A stretch of 64,000 nucleotides of DNA from UM-FILTER-49-7 sp964599895 (lineage in GTDB: Bacteria > Acidobacteriota > Holophagae > Thermotomaculales > Thermotomaculaceae), in assembly GCA_964599895.1 (NCBI GenBank), contig CAZRHT010000001.1:42150-106149 (forward strand). Direction: 5' to 3'. Below are positions 43,889 through 52,088 of the stretch, piece after piece. Each line of letters begins with the position of its first letter. Position 1 is the stretch's first letter. Both the position numbers and the translations under genes were made by a program. Below the pieces are notes generated by a model that saw only the letters and a program-made list of their open reading frames with translations, had not been told where the DNA came from and did not search any database.

Positions 43889-45656
43889 GAATTTCCTCCA
43901 TGAGGGGCAACTGAATAACAAAACAGGTCGTCATTTGTTCATTTTCCTCCAGAAATAATTCTCCATCGTAGTTTCGGATAATATTATAACTGATATTCAA
44001 GCCCAGGCCGACTCCGCGTTTCTTCTTTCGGGTAAAAAAGGGTTCAAAAATTCGATTCCTGATTTCTTCAGGAATACCATCTCCATCATCTGAGACCCGG
44101 ACCAGAATTACGTCATCTTTTATGGAAGTGGAAACGCGGATTTCTGTGCAGGCAGCTTCCATTGCGTTTCTCAGTAGATTAAGCAACACTTGTTCCAATT
44201 GACGAGCGGAAACGAATATCCGTCCATTTCCGTTGACCTGGAAGAGTAGAGTGGGTCCGTTTTCTCCAGTGATGGCCTGGAACCGCTCAATTGCTGAACG
44301 AACGACAGGTATCAATTCGGTGGATGATCCATCCACTTCATCTTCCCTGAAAAAACGAAGAAGATTCCTTGTGAGGTTTTCCATTTCATTCAATTCCTTT
44401 TGAACCATGTCGAACATTTCCCTGTCTTTGTCTGTGAGAGACGATGTGGATAGTTTTCGCTGAATGGGAGACAGACAATTTTGTATGACCCGGATAGGCG
44501 TGAGAATTTCGTGGGAAAGTTCGGCAGCAATACGGCCGGCTGAAACGAGTTTTTCCCGGATCATTTCTCTGGAACGAAGTTTTTCCTTTTCTTTTTCGAT
44601 TTTCTGGAGATTCCAATATAGATTGTTGAGCACTTCGTGGAGAGAATCCAGGTCGTCCATCGCATGGATCCTGGCCGTGGGAATAGAGAGACGCCCGGAA
44701 ATTTTTCCTACGATGCTAAGCAGGAAATGAAGGCGCCGCTTAAACAGCCGCTGGGTTCCATTCAGATGTAATGCCATTAACGAACTTGTCAGCAGTAGAA
44801 ATATAAGAAGTCCCCATAGAACATTTCGAGAAGCAAAGGAGTGGGTCTTATCTGCAGTTATCCGAAGAATCAATCCGGTGCCGGAAGGAGTTCCGGCAAT
44901 GTAACTGATGACTTCCAGATAGCGTGGATTGTGTTGAAACCGGATCAGACCAGTGTTGAGGGAAGAGGTACTGCCGGAAAACCACGCGGGTATTGCATTG
45001 TCCTTCAAATTAAAAACGGCCATTTGAGTGGGAAGTTGAAGAACGGTAGAAAGTCTGGATGTGAAGCTGTTGCCAAGATGGCGAGCCATAACCAGATAGC
45101 CTTGCGGTACAGGTGGCTCTTCTGTTTCAGCCTCATTCGTGACAGGTTGGGTTTGCACATAGAAGGGCGTTCCGGTTAAAAGAGTCAAGCCATTTAGTCT
45201 ATAGCTTTGCGACCGTAGTGTATTCAACAGGGATTCCATCGTTTTTGACTGAGCTTCAGGAACGAAGGTAGATCGAAAGCGATCCCTTGCTGTTTGAGTG
45301 AACAGTACCTTCCCGTTCCTGTCCAGAACCAGGAGGATGTCCATGTTGTAATCATCGCAGATGCCATCGGGCAGATTTTTTTGTGCGAAATCACTGGTCC
45401 AGTGATGAACAGCATCTGCCATTTCATTCCGATGTGCCCAATCACTGCAAAGGAGATTCAGATCGCTGTTACCGTACCAGAACGCGGATATGGCTCGACG
45501 GGACAATCCATCCGCCCGTTTCTGATCGTGTTTTTCTTGAAAAACGGGCAGCACCAGGAAATAAACGGCGAAGACGGCAATCAATTGGAAAGCGATCAGC
45601 ACAGCGGGTATCAGGATGGCGAATTGGAAGTACCTGGACAGAGATTCTCTGCTCAT
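43875..45656 (-). CDS. Sensor histidine kinase with CHASE4-like periplasmic domain
   Basis: This 593-residue kinase has membrane helices at about 12-37 and 278-298 that bracket a periplasmic region of about 240 residues. That region contains CSDWAHRNEM, reminiscent of CHASE4 sensor domains. A HAMP-like linker follows, then the phosphoacceptor H382 (LSHEILTPIRVIQN) and a HATPase domain (NLLRNAMEAA, DDGDGIPEEI, GVGLGLNIS). Its response regulator is encoded directly downstream with overlap. It lies 22 bp after the TonB-like gene. Confidence 0.9.
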   Translation of the reverse strand: MSRESLSRYFQFAILIPAVLIAFQLIAVFAVYFLVLPVFQEKHDQKRADGLSRRAISAFWYGNSDLNLLCSDWAHRNEMADAVHHWTSDFAQKNLPDGICDDYNMDILLVLDRNGKVLFTQTARDRFRSTFVPEAQSKTMESLLNTLRSQSYRLNGLTLLTGTPFYVQTQPVTNEAETEEPPVPQGYLVMARHLGNSFTSRLSTVLQLPTQMAVFNLKDNAIPAWFSGSTSSLNTGLIRFQHNPRYLEVISYIAGTPSGTGLILRITADKTHSFASRNVLWGLLIFLLLTSSLMALHLNGTQRLFKRRLHFLLSIVGKISGRLSIPTARIHAMDDLDSLHEVLNNLYWNLQKIEKEKEKLRSREMIREKLVSAGRIAAELSHEILTPIRVIQNCLSPIQRKLSTSSLTDKDREMFDMVQKELNEMENLTRNLLRFFREDEVDGSSTELIPVVRSAIERFQAITGENGPTLLFQVNGNGRIFVSARQLEQVLLNLLRNAMEAACTEIRVSTSIKDDVILVRVSDDGDGIPEEIRNRIFEPFFTRKKKRGVGLGLNISYNIIRNYDGELFLEENEQMTTCFVIQLPLMEEIHGKG

Positions 45657-45678
45657 GGGTGATCTGAAGGGGGGATGA

Positions 45679-46743
45679 TCATTTGTCGTTTATCGGTATA
45701 ACAACGGGTTGCCATATCTTCACCGGTGTCTTGTCGTTGTACAAGGCTGGGGAAAATCTCCATTTCAGCACAGTCTTCAATGCCTGGCTGATGGCAGCGC
45801 CATTCTTTTCATCCTTCCGGAGATGGCTTTCGAGGTAAAAAGCGTTCTGCACGAATCCTGTTTCATCAATGTATGCGTTGACCACAATGAAGCCGCGCAC
45901 TTTTCCAAAGGATCCTTTCTTTTCCAGTGTTGCCGAGGGGTGAACAATTGGCTTTGCTGGAGTTACAAGGTCAGAAAAAGGCACCAGTTCACCTGGATCC
46001 ACCTGTTTCAGTGAAGCTATTTCTTTGGAAAGAGAATCAAGGGTCGCTTCCATTGTTTCCTTTTCTTTCCGGAGTTTTTTGGTTTTGCTCTGAGCCTCCA
46101 GCATATCGGAAACGAGTTTTCTAGAGGCATTTCCTTCCTGATTCATATTGCTTTGAAGAGTCTGGATCGTACTCTTTAATTTCTCCGTTGTGTCTTGAAA
46201 TTCCCTTATGGTGGCTTTCGCAGTGTTAACCTGACCCTTCAGCTCCTGATTACTTTTCTGCGCTTTTTCCAATTCAGTGTTTACCTTTTTCCGAGCTTTT
46301 TCTGCATTCTTGATAGAAGTTTCTCTTTCGCGAATCTTTTGTTTAAGGGATCGAATTTCCTGGTTGCGATTGTTGATATCCTGTTTCAATTGGTCAATCG
46401 CGGTCAGAAGCTCTCCTTTCCCCTTACTGGAGTCGGATACGCGGTGCGTCATTTTCTTCAATTCCTGTTGAATGTCTTTCAAGCTGATTTCTGTCGCAGT
46501 CATTTTTTGCTGGCTTGTTGCAAGTTCTTTTGCCAGTTGTGTTGTCTTCTGCTGCTGCAGTTGAAGTTGGTGGTACAAGAAACCGGCGGCAAAAAGTGCC
46601 CCTGCCAGTAGAACCAGTAGCAGGACGGTCAGGAAAATACGCTTTTTTTGAGGTGTGGGTTTTCCCCGCTTCTCTTCCGGAGTTCGGATCCTCGCGGCCT
46701 GCCTGAATTCAAATTCCTCAAGTGGTGTCAGTTTATCATTCAT
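45679..46743 (-). CDS. Membrane-anchored coiled-coil protein with TonB-like C terminus
   Basis: This 354-residue protein has a cytoplasmic basic N terminus, one membrane helix (about residues 35-56) and a very long periplasmic coiled coil (about 60-255). The end is a domain of about 85 residues like the TonB C terminus (IVVNAYIDETGFVQNAFYLE; AISQALKTVLKWRFSPA). It lacks the Pro-rich region of classical TonB. The same terminal domain type ends the kinase fusion at 21148. It overlaps the PATAN gene and precedes the sensor kinase. Confidence 0.8.
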   Translation of the reverse strand: MNDKLTPLEEFEFRQAARIRTPEEKRGKPTPQKKRIFLTVLLLVLLAGALFAAGFLYHQLQLQQQKTTQLAKELATSQQKMTATEISLKDIQQELKKMTHRVSDSSKGKGELLTAIDQLKQDINNRNQEIRSLKQKIRERETSIKNAEKARKKVNTELEKAQKSNQELKGQVNTAKATIREFQDTTEKLKSTIQTLQSNMNQEGNASRKLVSDMLEAQSKTKKLRKEKETMEATLDSLSKEIASLKQVDPGELVPFSDLVTPAKPIVHPSATLEKKGSFGKVRGFIVVNAYIDETGFVQNAFYLESHLRKDEKNGAAISQALKTVLKWRFSPALYNDKTPVKIWQPVVIPINDK

Positions 46744-47830
46744 CGAATGTAATTATACTCTTAGTAATCAATTCTGCAAAAATCATTTTGGCCCGTTCTT
46801 CTGGAATGGGAGAAATTTTGATAATGGAATTGATATCCCATTTCCCATTGATCCTGGATACAAGGAAACCTTCTTCCGGGGAAAGGTTCTGTGTTGCAAG
46901 GTCGTTCAGGGAACAAGCAAGCTGAGGGACCCCGTCACCTTGCCGAATCACCTGTTCCGCTTTCTCTATCAACTGATCCAGCTGTACCCGGATTGGTTCG
47001 GAACTGGGATATTTTATAAGGAAAGATTCTGCCATAAGGTAGGATTCAATGAATCCGGATTCTGCAAGAGCCTCAACTTTCGGGGCGACTTCTTCGGCGA
47101 TATCATGCTGAAATGCCTGTCTTGGCTTTTTCATACGAATCAGTCCGTTTTCATAACACTCAAACAGGTTTTTGAAGACAATAAATCGTGAAGTTCGGAA
47201 TTCCATCGTGATATCATCAATGGTTTTCTTCCCATCCAGTGCCCGGAGCAGTTTTGTGAGGTTGGACGAGAGGGGAAGCGCATTGACAACGCGGTTGACG
47301 TCCGGAATTGGAATGTATTCACCATTTGGGATCATCTTCCGTATCCTTGCCCACTCGTCTACCCGGCGGACCCCCTCAAGGATTATAGTAGTGACATCAA
47401 GATTTATATCAATAAACTCCTTGCCCAGACTATCTTCATCCACGAATTCAAATTCACCGGATTCCCAGAGGAACATATCGAACAGAGACTCCTGGGCCTT
47501 AATTTCCAGGAACATTCGGATTTCAGAAAGATTAAGGATGCCTTCATCTACCAGGATTTTGCCCAGCATCAGCTCATTTTTTTGCTGAGTTTCCAGGAGC
47601 TCTTTCAAACCTTCTTCGGTAATTTTTCCATAACTGATCAGGAATTGTCCCAGATATTCCCGTGGATTGGTTGAAGACGTGGCTACAATTTGCCCGCCTT
47701 TGAAAAAAATCTGTTTCTTGAAGCGGTCACCGGTCAGATGGAGTGCGCCAGTCTTATGCCCGTGGTGTATCCACTGCAATACATCAGCTATGGCCATCAG
47801 GTTGATTGTGCCTTTCAGCTCTGATTGCAT
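46736..47830 (-). CDS. DUF4388 (PATAN) domain protein
   Basis: This 364-residue cytoplasmic protein opens with a PATAN/DUF4388 domain (about residues 1-165: LKGTINLMAIADVLQWIHHG; GALHLTGDRFKKQIFFKGG; FVDEDSLGKEFIDINLD). These domains occur in delta-proteobacterial signalling proteins. A winged-helix-like region follows (about 180-240; KKTIDDITMEF), then a helical C-terminal part. It probably acts in intracellular signalling, in line with the two-component pair in the same operon. It overlaps glmU upstream and the TonB-like gene downstream. Confidence 0.8.
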   Translation of the reverse strand: MQSELKGTINLMAIADVLQWIHHGHKTGALHLTGDRFKKQIFFKGGQIVATSSTNPREYLGQFLISYGKITEEGLKELLETQQKNELMLGKILVDEGILNLSEIRMFLEIKAQESLFDMFLWESGEFEFVDEDSLGKEFIDINLDVTTIILEGVRRVDEWARIRKMIPNGEYIPIPDVNRVVNALPLSSNLTKLLRALDGKKTIDDITMEFRTSRFIVFKNLFECYENGLIRMKKPRQAFQHDIAEEVAPKVEALAESGFIESYLMAESFLIKYPSSEPIRVQLDQLIEKAEQVIRQGDGVPQLACSLNDLATQNLSPEEGFLVSRINGKWDINSIIKISPIPEERAKMIFAELITKSIITFDE

Positions 47831-49212
47831 TATTTCCCCTTCCTATTTTTCTTCTTTTTTGGCCAGTCCGCAATTACTGTCTGCCGTGCCCGGGAAATAG
47901 CCAGTGAGCAAGAGGGTACGTCTTTTGTGATGGTGGAACCGGCACCGATGGTTGCGTCATCACCTATGGAAATGGGCGCGACCAACTGGCTGTCGGAGCC
48001 AACAAATACACGTTTTCCGATATCTGTATGATGTTTCTTTTCGCCATCATAATTACAGGTAATGGTTCCGGCTCCTATATTGGTTTCTTCTCCGATTTCA
48101 GTATCTCCGAGGTAACTCAAGTGAGACGCTTTGACACCTGGATGAAGAAGTGCCTTTTTGGTTTCTACGAAATTTCCGACCTTGACGTCCGATTCCAGGA
48201 CAGTTCCCGATCTCAAGTGAGCCATGGGCCCGACAGTGCAGTTGGCTCCGATGATGGATTCCGTTATAACAGAATAGGGTTTGATTTCACAATTTTCTCC
48301 AATTGTGGAATCTCTGAGAATGGTACCAGGGTGTACGGTGCAACCGGATTTTATGGTTGTTTTGCCGAATATATGAGCGGGGCCAAATATGGTGGTGTCT
48401 GGTTCAATATCAACCGTATCCTCAATCCGAACGCTTTCGGGATTCAGGATGGTGACGCCGGATTGCATCAGGTCCCGTTTTTTTCGAATCAGTGCGGTTG
48501 TGTCTGCCATGGCCATTTGCTGCCGATTGTTCACCCCCAGGAAGTCATCGGGATCATCGGCTGAAAAGACTCTGACACTAAATCCCTTGCCGGCCAGCAT
48601 GCCAGGAAGGTCGGTTAGATAATATTCATTCTGAGAGTTCTTGTTTTCAATAGCATGAAGAAATTCTACAAGATGCCTGGCCCGGAATAAATAGACACCG
48701 CCATTTACGAGGGGGATCCTTTTTTGATCAATTGACGCATCTTTTTCCTCTACAATTGAAGAAAAGCTATTATCGATTGTCACAATTCGTCCATAGCCTG
48801 AAGGATTTTCCGGTGTAAAAGCGAGTATGGCACAGTCCACCTCTTCTCTCATGCTCCGCTCCAGAAATACCGAAAGGGGATCAGTTCGAAGAAGAGGAAG
48901 GTCGCCCGGAAGAATCAAGACGTAGCCGTTGAAATCCTTGTAAAAAGGAAGGGCACATTCGACAGCGTGGCTGGTTCCAAGGCGTTTGTCCTGATGAAAA
49001 ATGGATGCGTCAGGGTAAAAGGAACGGAGCCTGGCAGCAGATTGTTCAAAATTCTTTCCCAGAACCACTGCGGCATTGTCCACAAGGGGAGTAATTGCCT
49101 GAACAACCCGAAATAGAATGGGTAGACCTGCCACTTCATGGAAAACCTTGGGTAGCCGGGATCGCATCCGAGTTCCTTCGCCCGCGGCAAGAATCAATGC
49201 TCTGGTTTTCAT
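47830..49212 (-). CDS. glmU: Bifunctional GlmU (GlcNAc-1-P uridyltransferase / GlcN-1-P acetyltransferase)
   Basis: GlmU makes UDP-GlcNAc, the precursor of peptidoglycan and lipopolysaccharide. The 460-residue length is normal. The N-terminal pyrophosphorylase domain has LAAGEGTRMRSRLPKVFHEV, and the C-terminal left-handed beta-helix carries HLSYLGDTEIGEETNIGAG and ITCNYDGEKKHHT with the catalytic His region. The start is 9 bp after the TPR gene stop, and the end overlaps the PATAN gene. Confidence 0.95.
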   Translation of the reverse strand: MKTRALILAAGEGTRMRSRLPKVFHEVAGLPILFRVVQAITPLVDNAAVVLGKNFEQSAARLRSFYPDASIFHQDKRLGTSHAVECALPFYKDFNGYVLILPGDLPLLRTDPLSVFLERSMREEVDCAILAFTPENPSGYGRIVTIDNSFSSIVEEKDASIDQKRIPLVNGGVYLFRARHLVEFLHAIENKNSQNEYYLTDLPGMLAGKGFSVRVFSADDPDDFLGVNNRQQMAMADTTALIRKKRDLMQSGVTILNPESVRIEDTVDIEPDTTIFGPAHIFGKTTIKSGCTVHPGTILRDSTIGENCEIKPYSVITESIIGANCTVGPMAHLRSGTVLESDVKVGNFVETKKALLHPGVKASHLSYLGDTEIGEETNIGAGTITCNYDGEKKHHTDIGKRVFVGSDSQLVAPISIGDDATIGAGSTITKDVPSCSLAISRARQTVIADWPKKKKNRKGK

Positions 49213-49221
49213 GGAAGACCT

Positions 49222-49665
49222 CTACTGTGTCGTCAGATTTTCTTGTAATTCAGCAAAAAGCTCATCTCTCTCCGCATACAGCTTATTGGCCGGGTTCTGG
49301 GCAATCGCCTTTTCTAAAAAATCTGTTGCTGCCGTCATGTCGCCTAATCCAGCGTGAGCGGACGCAACTAGATAAAGTATTACATCATCATTCGGGTCCT
49401 TTTTCAACAGAGCCTGGAGAAGGGTCAGGGAATCTCCGAAATTGTGTTCATTGATAAGAAAAACAGCCCTGCCAAAGGGATCAAAAGATTTCAAATTTTC
49501 CGGTTCTTTCAATTTACTGTCGCAGTATCGAATATAAATATTGCATTTTTCCCGGAATTGAGAGTTTTCGGCTTTATCGGCAAGTTTTTGAAATGCGGAA
49601 CTTGCTTCATTGTATTTTTCTTTTCCCAGCAAGCCCAATGCTTTCTCGTAGCCCTTTATATTCAT
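49222..49665 (-). CDS. TPR-repeat protein
   Basis: A 147-residue cytoplasmic protein composed of TPR-like helix pairs (YEKALGLLGKEKYNEASSAF; VASAHAGLGDMTAATDFLEK). It has no signal peptide. The ATG used has GGAGG 5 bp upstream; the longer reading is not supported. It is the first gene of the minus-strand glmU-PATAN-TonB-kinase-regulator run. Its function is unknown; protein scaffolding is the usual role. Confidence 0.72.
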   Translation of the reverse strand: MNIKGYEKALGLLGKEKYNEASSAFQKLADKAENSQFREKCNIYIRYCDSKLKEPENLKSFDPFGRAVFLINEHNFGDSLTLLQALLKKDPNDDVILYLVASAHAGLGDMTAATDFLEKAIAQNPANKLYAERDELFAELQENLTTQ

Positions 49666-49752
49666 AGCACCTCCAGTCTGTTCGCTGTGAAAATCATACC
49701 ACAAATGGCCTGAACGTGCCACGGCCCGACCGTTTTGGGGTTCTTGCCCTCT

Positions 49753-50928
49753 TCAAAAGGTGAGAGCCAACTGGAGCTGAATGGATGTCGCATGAACGAC
49801 CGCAATATCTCTGTCTTTCAGATGACTTGTTCGGAAACGACTTACTTCAAGTCCTGCGTGGAGGCAATTCGAAAAATGGTAAATACTCCCAATTGAAAGA
49901 CGACGATTTTTTATCAAGGCATGGTCAGGCTCGTCAATTCGAAGGTATTCCACTGACGCTCCATTCAGTGACAAAGTGCCGACGCCGGCCCATATTTTCC
50001 AGTTTGTTTTCTGGAAAAGAAGTTCCATTAATCCCCCTGAAGCGGAGAATGAATGAGCATGGTTGGAGGTGGTGAAGGTAAAATCGTGGAGAATGTCGAT
50101 TGAGAAAAACTGTGAACCGGCCTTTGTCCGGAATCCGGAGATAAGACATGAAAAGGAACCTGATAATGGAACATTCAGCTCGGCCATGACTACGCCGGGA
50201 TGGAAGTGTTCACCTGAATTGACCCGCATGTCACCCGAATGGACGGCCAGTTTGCCACTCACTCCGGTAAAGTCAAAGAACAATGCGCCTTCAATCGCTG
50301 GGCGCTGGGAGGAAAAAGGTTGACCCGCAGGCGAGCCATTCTGTGCCGGTTCATCTGTCAGAGATATTGCGAGAGTGAATTGCCTGGAACATTTGTACCC
50401 GAACTGAATCTGGTTCTGGTTTGCCTTTGCGCCAGTTTGAATGCCCCCCGAAGAGTAAAACCCATCGTAATTCAATGTAGTTTCTCCGGTTGCAACAAGA
50501 CTTTCGGCTTTTCCAACCAGAAGACACCAGTTTTTCTTTTCCAGTCGTATCCAGGCAGTTACAATCTCGAAGCCATTTTCTCCCATGAAGTCAAAAGACG
50601 CTTCAAAGGTCGTTTTCATGCTATGGCTTTCAGCCAGAGATCCGGAAAGGCTGAACCAATTTTCATTTACCGTGGACATGTAACTCTCACCACTGTCGAT
50701 CGCGTAGTGAGTAAAATCTCCATCACTGTTGTGATTTTGGAACAAATCGAAAATGATTGCCCCGTGTATTGCAGTGCTTCTCAGTGGAGAAGGGGATTTT
50801 GCCTGAGATGGCGTCCATACAAGGCTCGGAAGCAAAAACAGCAACAGGAACCTGATCTGTAAAAATGGCCAATTCGTGGTTTTTTTGTGACGAACTGTTT
50901 CTTTCTGATTGACTTTCATCTTATTCAA
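49753..50928 (-). CDS. Porin-like or beta-barrel secreted protein of unknown function
   Basis: A 391-residue protein with a signal peptide (LLLFLLPSLVWTPSQA). The rest alternates polar and hydrophobic residues in segments of about ten (QIQFGYKCSRQFTLAISLT; RRLSIGSIYHFSNC) and ends in LQLALTF with a terminal Phe, the usual signature of outer-membrane barrels. No exact family recognised. It is divergent from the dtxR gene, with 227 bp between them. Confidence 0.6.
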   Translation of the reverse strand: MNKMKVNQKETVRHKKTTNWPFLQIRFLLLFLLPSLVWTPSQAKSPSPLRSTAIHGAIIFDLFQNHNSDGDFTHYAIDSGESYMSTVNENWFSLSGSLAESHSMKTTFEASFDFMGENGFEIVTAWIRLEKKNWCLLVGKAESLVATGETTLNYDGFYSSGGIQTGAKANQNQIQFGYKCSRQFTLAISLTDEPAQNGSPAGQPFSSQRPAIEGALFFDFTGVSGKLAVHSGDMRVNSGEHFHPGVVMAELNVPLSGSFSCLISGFRTKAGSQFFSIDILHDFTFTTSNHAHSFSASGGLMELLFQKTNWKIWAGVGTLSLNGASVEYLRIDEPDHALIKNRRLSIGSIYHFSNCLHAGLEVSRFRTSHLKDRDIAVVHATSIQLQLALTF

Positions 50929-51072
50929 CGTATCTCCATAGATTAAAATAGGTGGCCCTAAAGCTAAATAATAAGAACCGTCTTGTCAATAGAAATCTCC
51001 AGAAAATAGCGGAACAGATAGAAAAATAAGTATAAAAATAACTGAAAAAGTTTCTAAAAACAGAACGTACCG

Positions 51073-51094
51073 TTGACAGTATGACTTCTGTCAA
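51073..51094. promoter_or_regulatory. Inverted repeat upstream of the DtxR-type gene
   Basis: TTGACAG and CTGTCAA form a 7-bp inverted repeat with an 8-bp spacer, just upstream of the promoter. It may be an operator, perhaps for the DtxR-type regulator or for control of the divergent porin-like gene. Confidence 0.35.
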
Positions 51095-51102
51095 TCTTTT
51101 TG

Positions 51103-51134
51103 TTGACAAAAGATAGGGCGACCTATATTATAGG
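51103..51134 (+). promoter_or_regulatory. Promoter with overlapping operator-like palindrome (feo operon)
   Basis: TTGACA and TATTAT are 17 bp apart, a near-consensus sigma70 promoter. A perfect palindrome CCTATATTATAGG (51122-51134) covers the -10 region, so a repressor bound there would block transcription. Binding by the encoded DtxR-family protein with iron is the obvious inference. Confidence 0.65.
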
Positions 51135-51155
51135 CAATGTAAAGGAGGGGAGGCA

Positions 51156-51854
51156 ATGTTGACCCACGCGGCAGAAGATTATCTCGAGAAGATTTATCTA
51201 CTCTCTCTGAGACTGGGCAATGTGAGAACTTCAGACATCGCAAAGGAATTCGGTATCCGCACCCCGTCGGTCATTTCAGCTTTGAAGCTCTTGAAAGAAA
51301 AGGGCTTTGTTCATTACCAGAAGTATGGATCGGTGACGCTGTCGGATAAGGGAGTGGAAAGAGCATTGGATGTGTATGATCGCCACAAAACAAGTTATCG
51401 CTTTCTTCGGTTTGTTCTGGGTGTATCAGACAGTGCCGCTTCAGAAGATGCTTGTGGTATGGAGCATGTTATTTCTTCTGAGACTGTTTCTGCGATGAAG
51501 GATTTGTTTATGTTTCTAAGCTCAAAAAAATATGAAGGAGAGGATTTCCAGCAGGAATTTCAGGAGTTTCGTAAAGCAATCCCGCTAACGCAAGGAAGAA
51601 AACAGCAATACGGTAGCGAAATCAGAACTTCTACCCTGGATAAGGGGGAGAATGGAATTGGCTACAGGGTTATCAAACTTAAGGGAGTGCGGGCAGTGAA
51701 GCGCCGCCTGCTGGACATGGGTGTGATTACAGGTGAAAGAGTGGAGATTAAGAATCGTGGTCCTTTGGGTTTTCCCCTTGAAATATTGATCCAGGGATAC
51801 GTGTTGACTTTGAGAAAAGATGAAGCTGAGGCTGTAATTGTGAAGGAGGATTAG
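51156..51854 (+). CDS. DtxR-family iron-dependent regulator fused to a FeoA domain
   Basis: This 232-residue protein combines an N-terminal winged helix (AEDYLEKIYLLSLRLGNVRT; IRTPSVISALKLLKEKGFV), a dimerisation/metal domain (ACGMEHVIS) and a C-terminal SH3-like FeoA domain (KGVRAVKRRLLDMGVITGE; EILIQGYVLTLRKDEAEAV). IdeR/DtxR-type repressors use Fe2+ or Mn2+ as corepressor. It leads the feoAB operon, so it probably represses ferrous iron uptake. GGAGGGGAGG precedes the start. Confidence 0.88.
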   Translation: MLTHAAEDYLEKIYLLSLRLGNVRTSDIAKEFGIRTPSVISALKLLKEKGFVHYQKYGSVTLSDKGVERALDVYDRHKTSYRFLRFVLGVSDSAASEDACGMEHVISSETVSAMKDLFMFLSSKKYEGEDFQQEFQEFRKAIPLTQGRKQQYGSEIRTSTLDKGENGIGYRVIKLKGVRAVKRRLLDMGVITGERVEIKNRGPLGFPLEILIQGYVLTLRKDEAEAVIVKED

Positions 51855-52088
51855 ATGGTACCACTGGCTTTTGTGGAACCGGGCAGTTTCGTTGAAGTAA
51901 TTGATTTCAGATGTGGTAGAAATTGTGGCTGCCGCCTCCGTGAAATGGGTATTGTGAAAGGATGCCGGTATTTGGTCAGCGCTGGTATTAAGGAAGGGCC
52001 ATTTATCCTGACTGACGGTGATAACCGTATTGGACTGGGTGCTGGTATGGCGGTCAAAGTGATGGTTCGGGATGTCACACGTGATTAA
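51855..52088 (+). CDS. feoA: Ferrous iron transport protein FeoA
   Basis: This 77-residue SH3-like protein assists the FeoB permease in the cytoplasm. The CRLREMGIVKGCRYLVSAG block is the FeoA consensus, with further cysteines (CGRNCGC) upstream. The ATG follows the regulator stop immediately. The end overlaps feoB. This is the second FeoA domain in the operon, the first being fused to the regulator. Confidence 0.85.
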   Translation: MVPLAFVEPGSFVEVIDFRCGRNCGCRLREMGIVKGCRYLVSAGIKEGPFILTDGDNRIGLGAGMAVKVMVRDVTRD

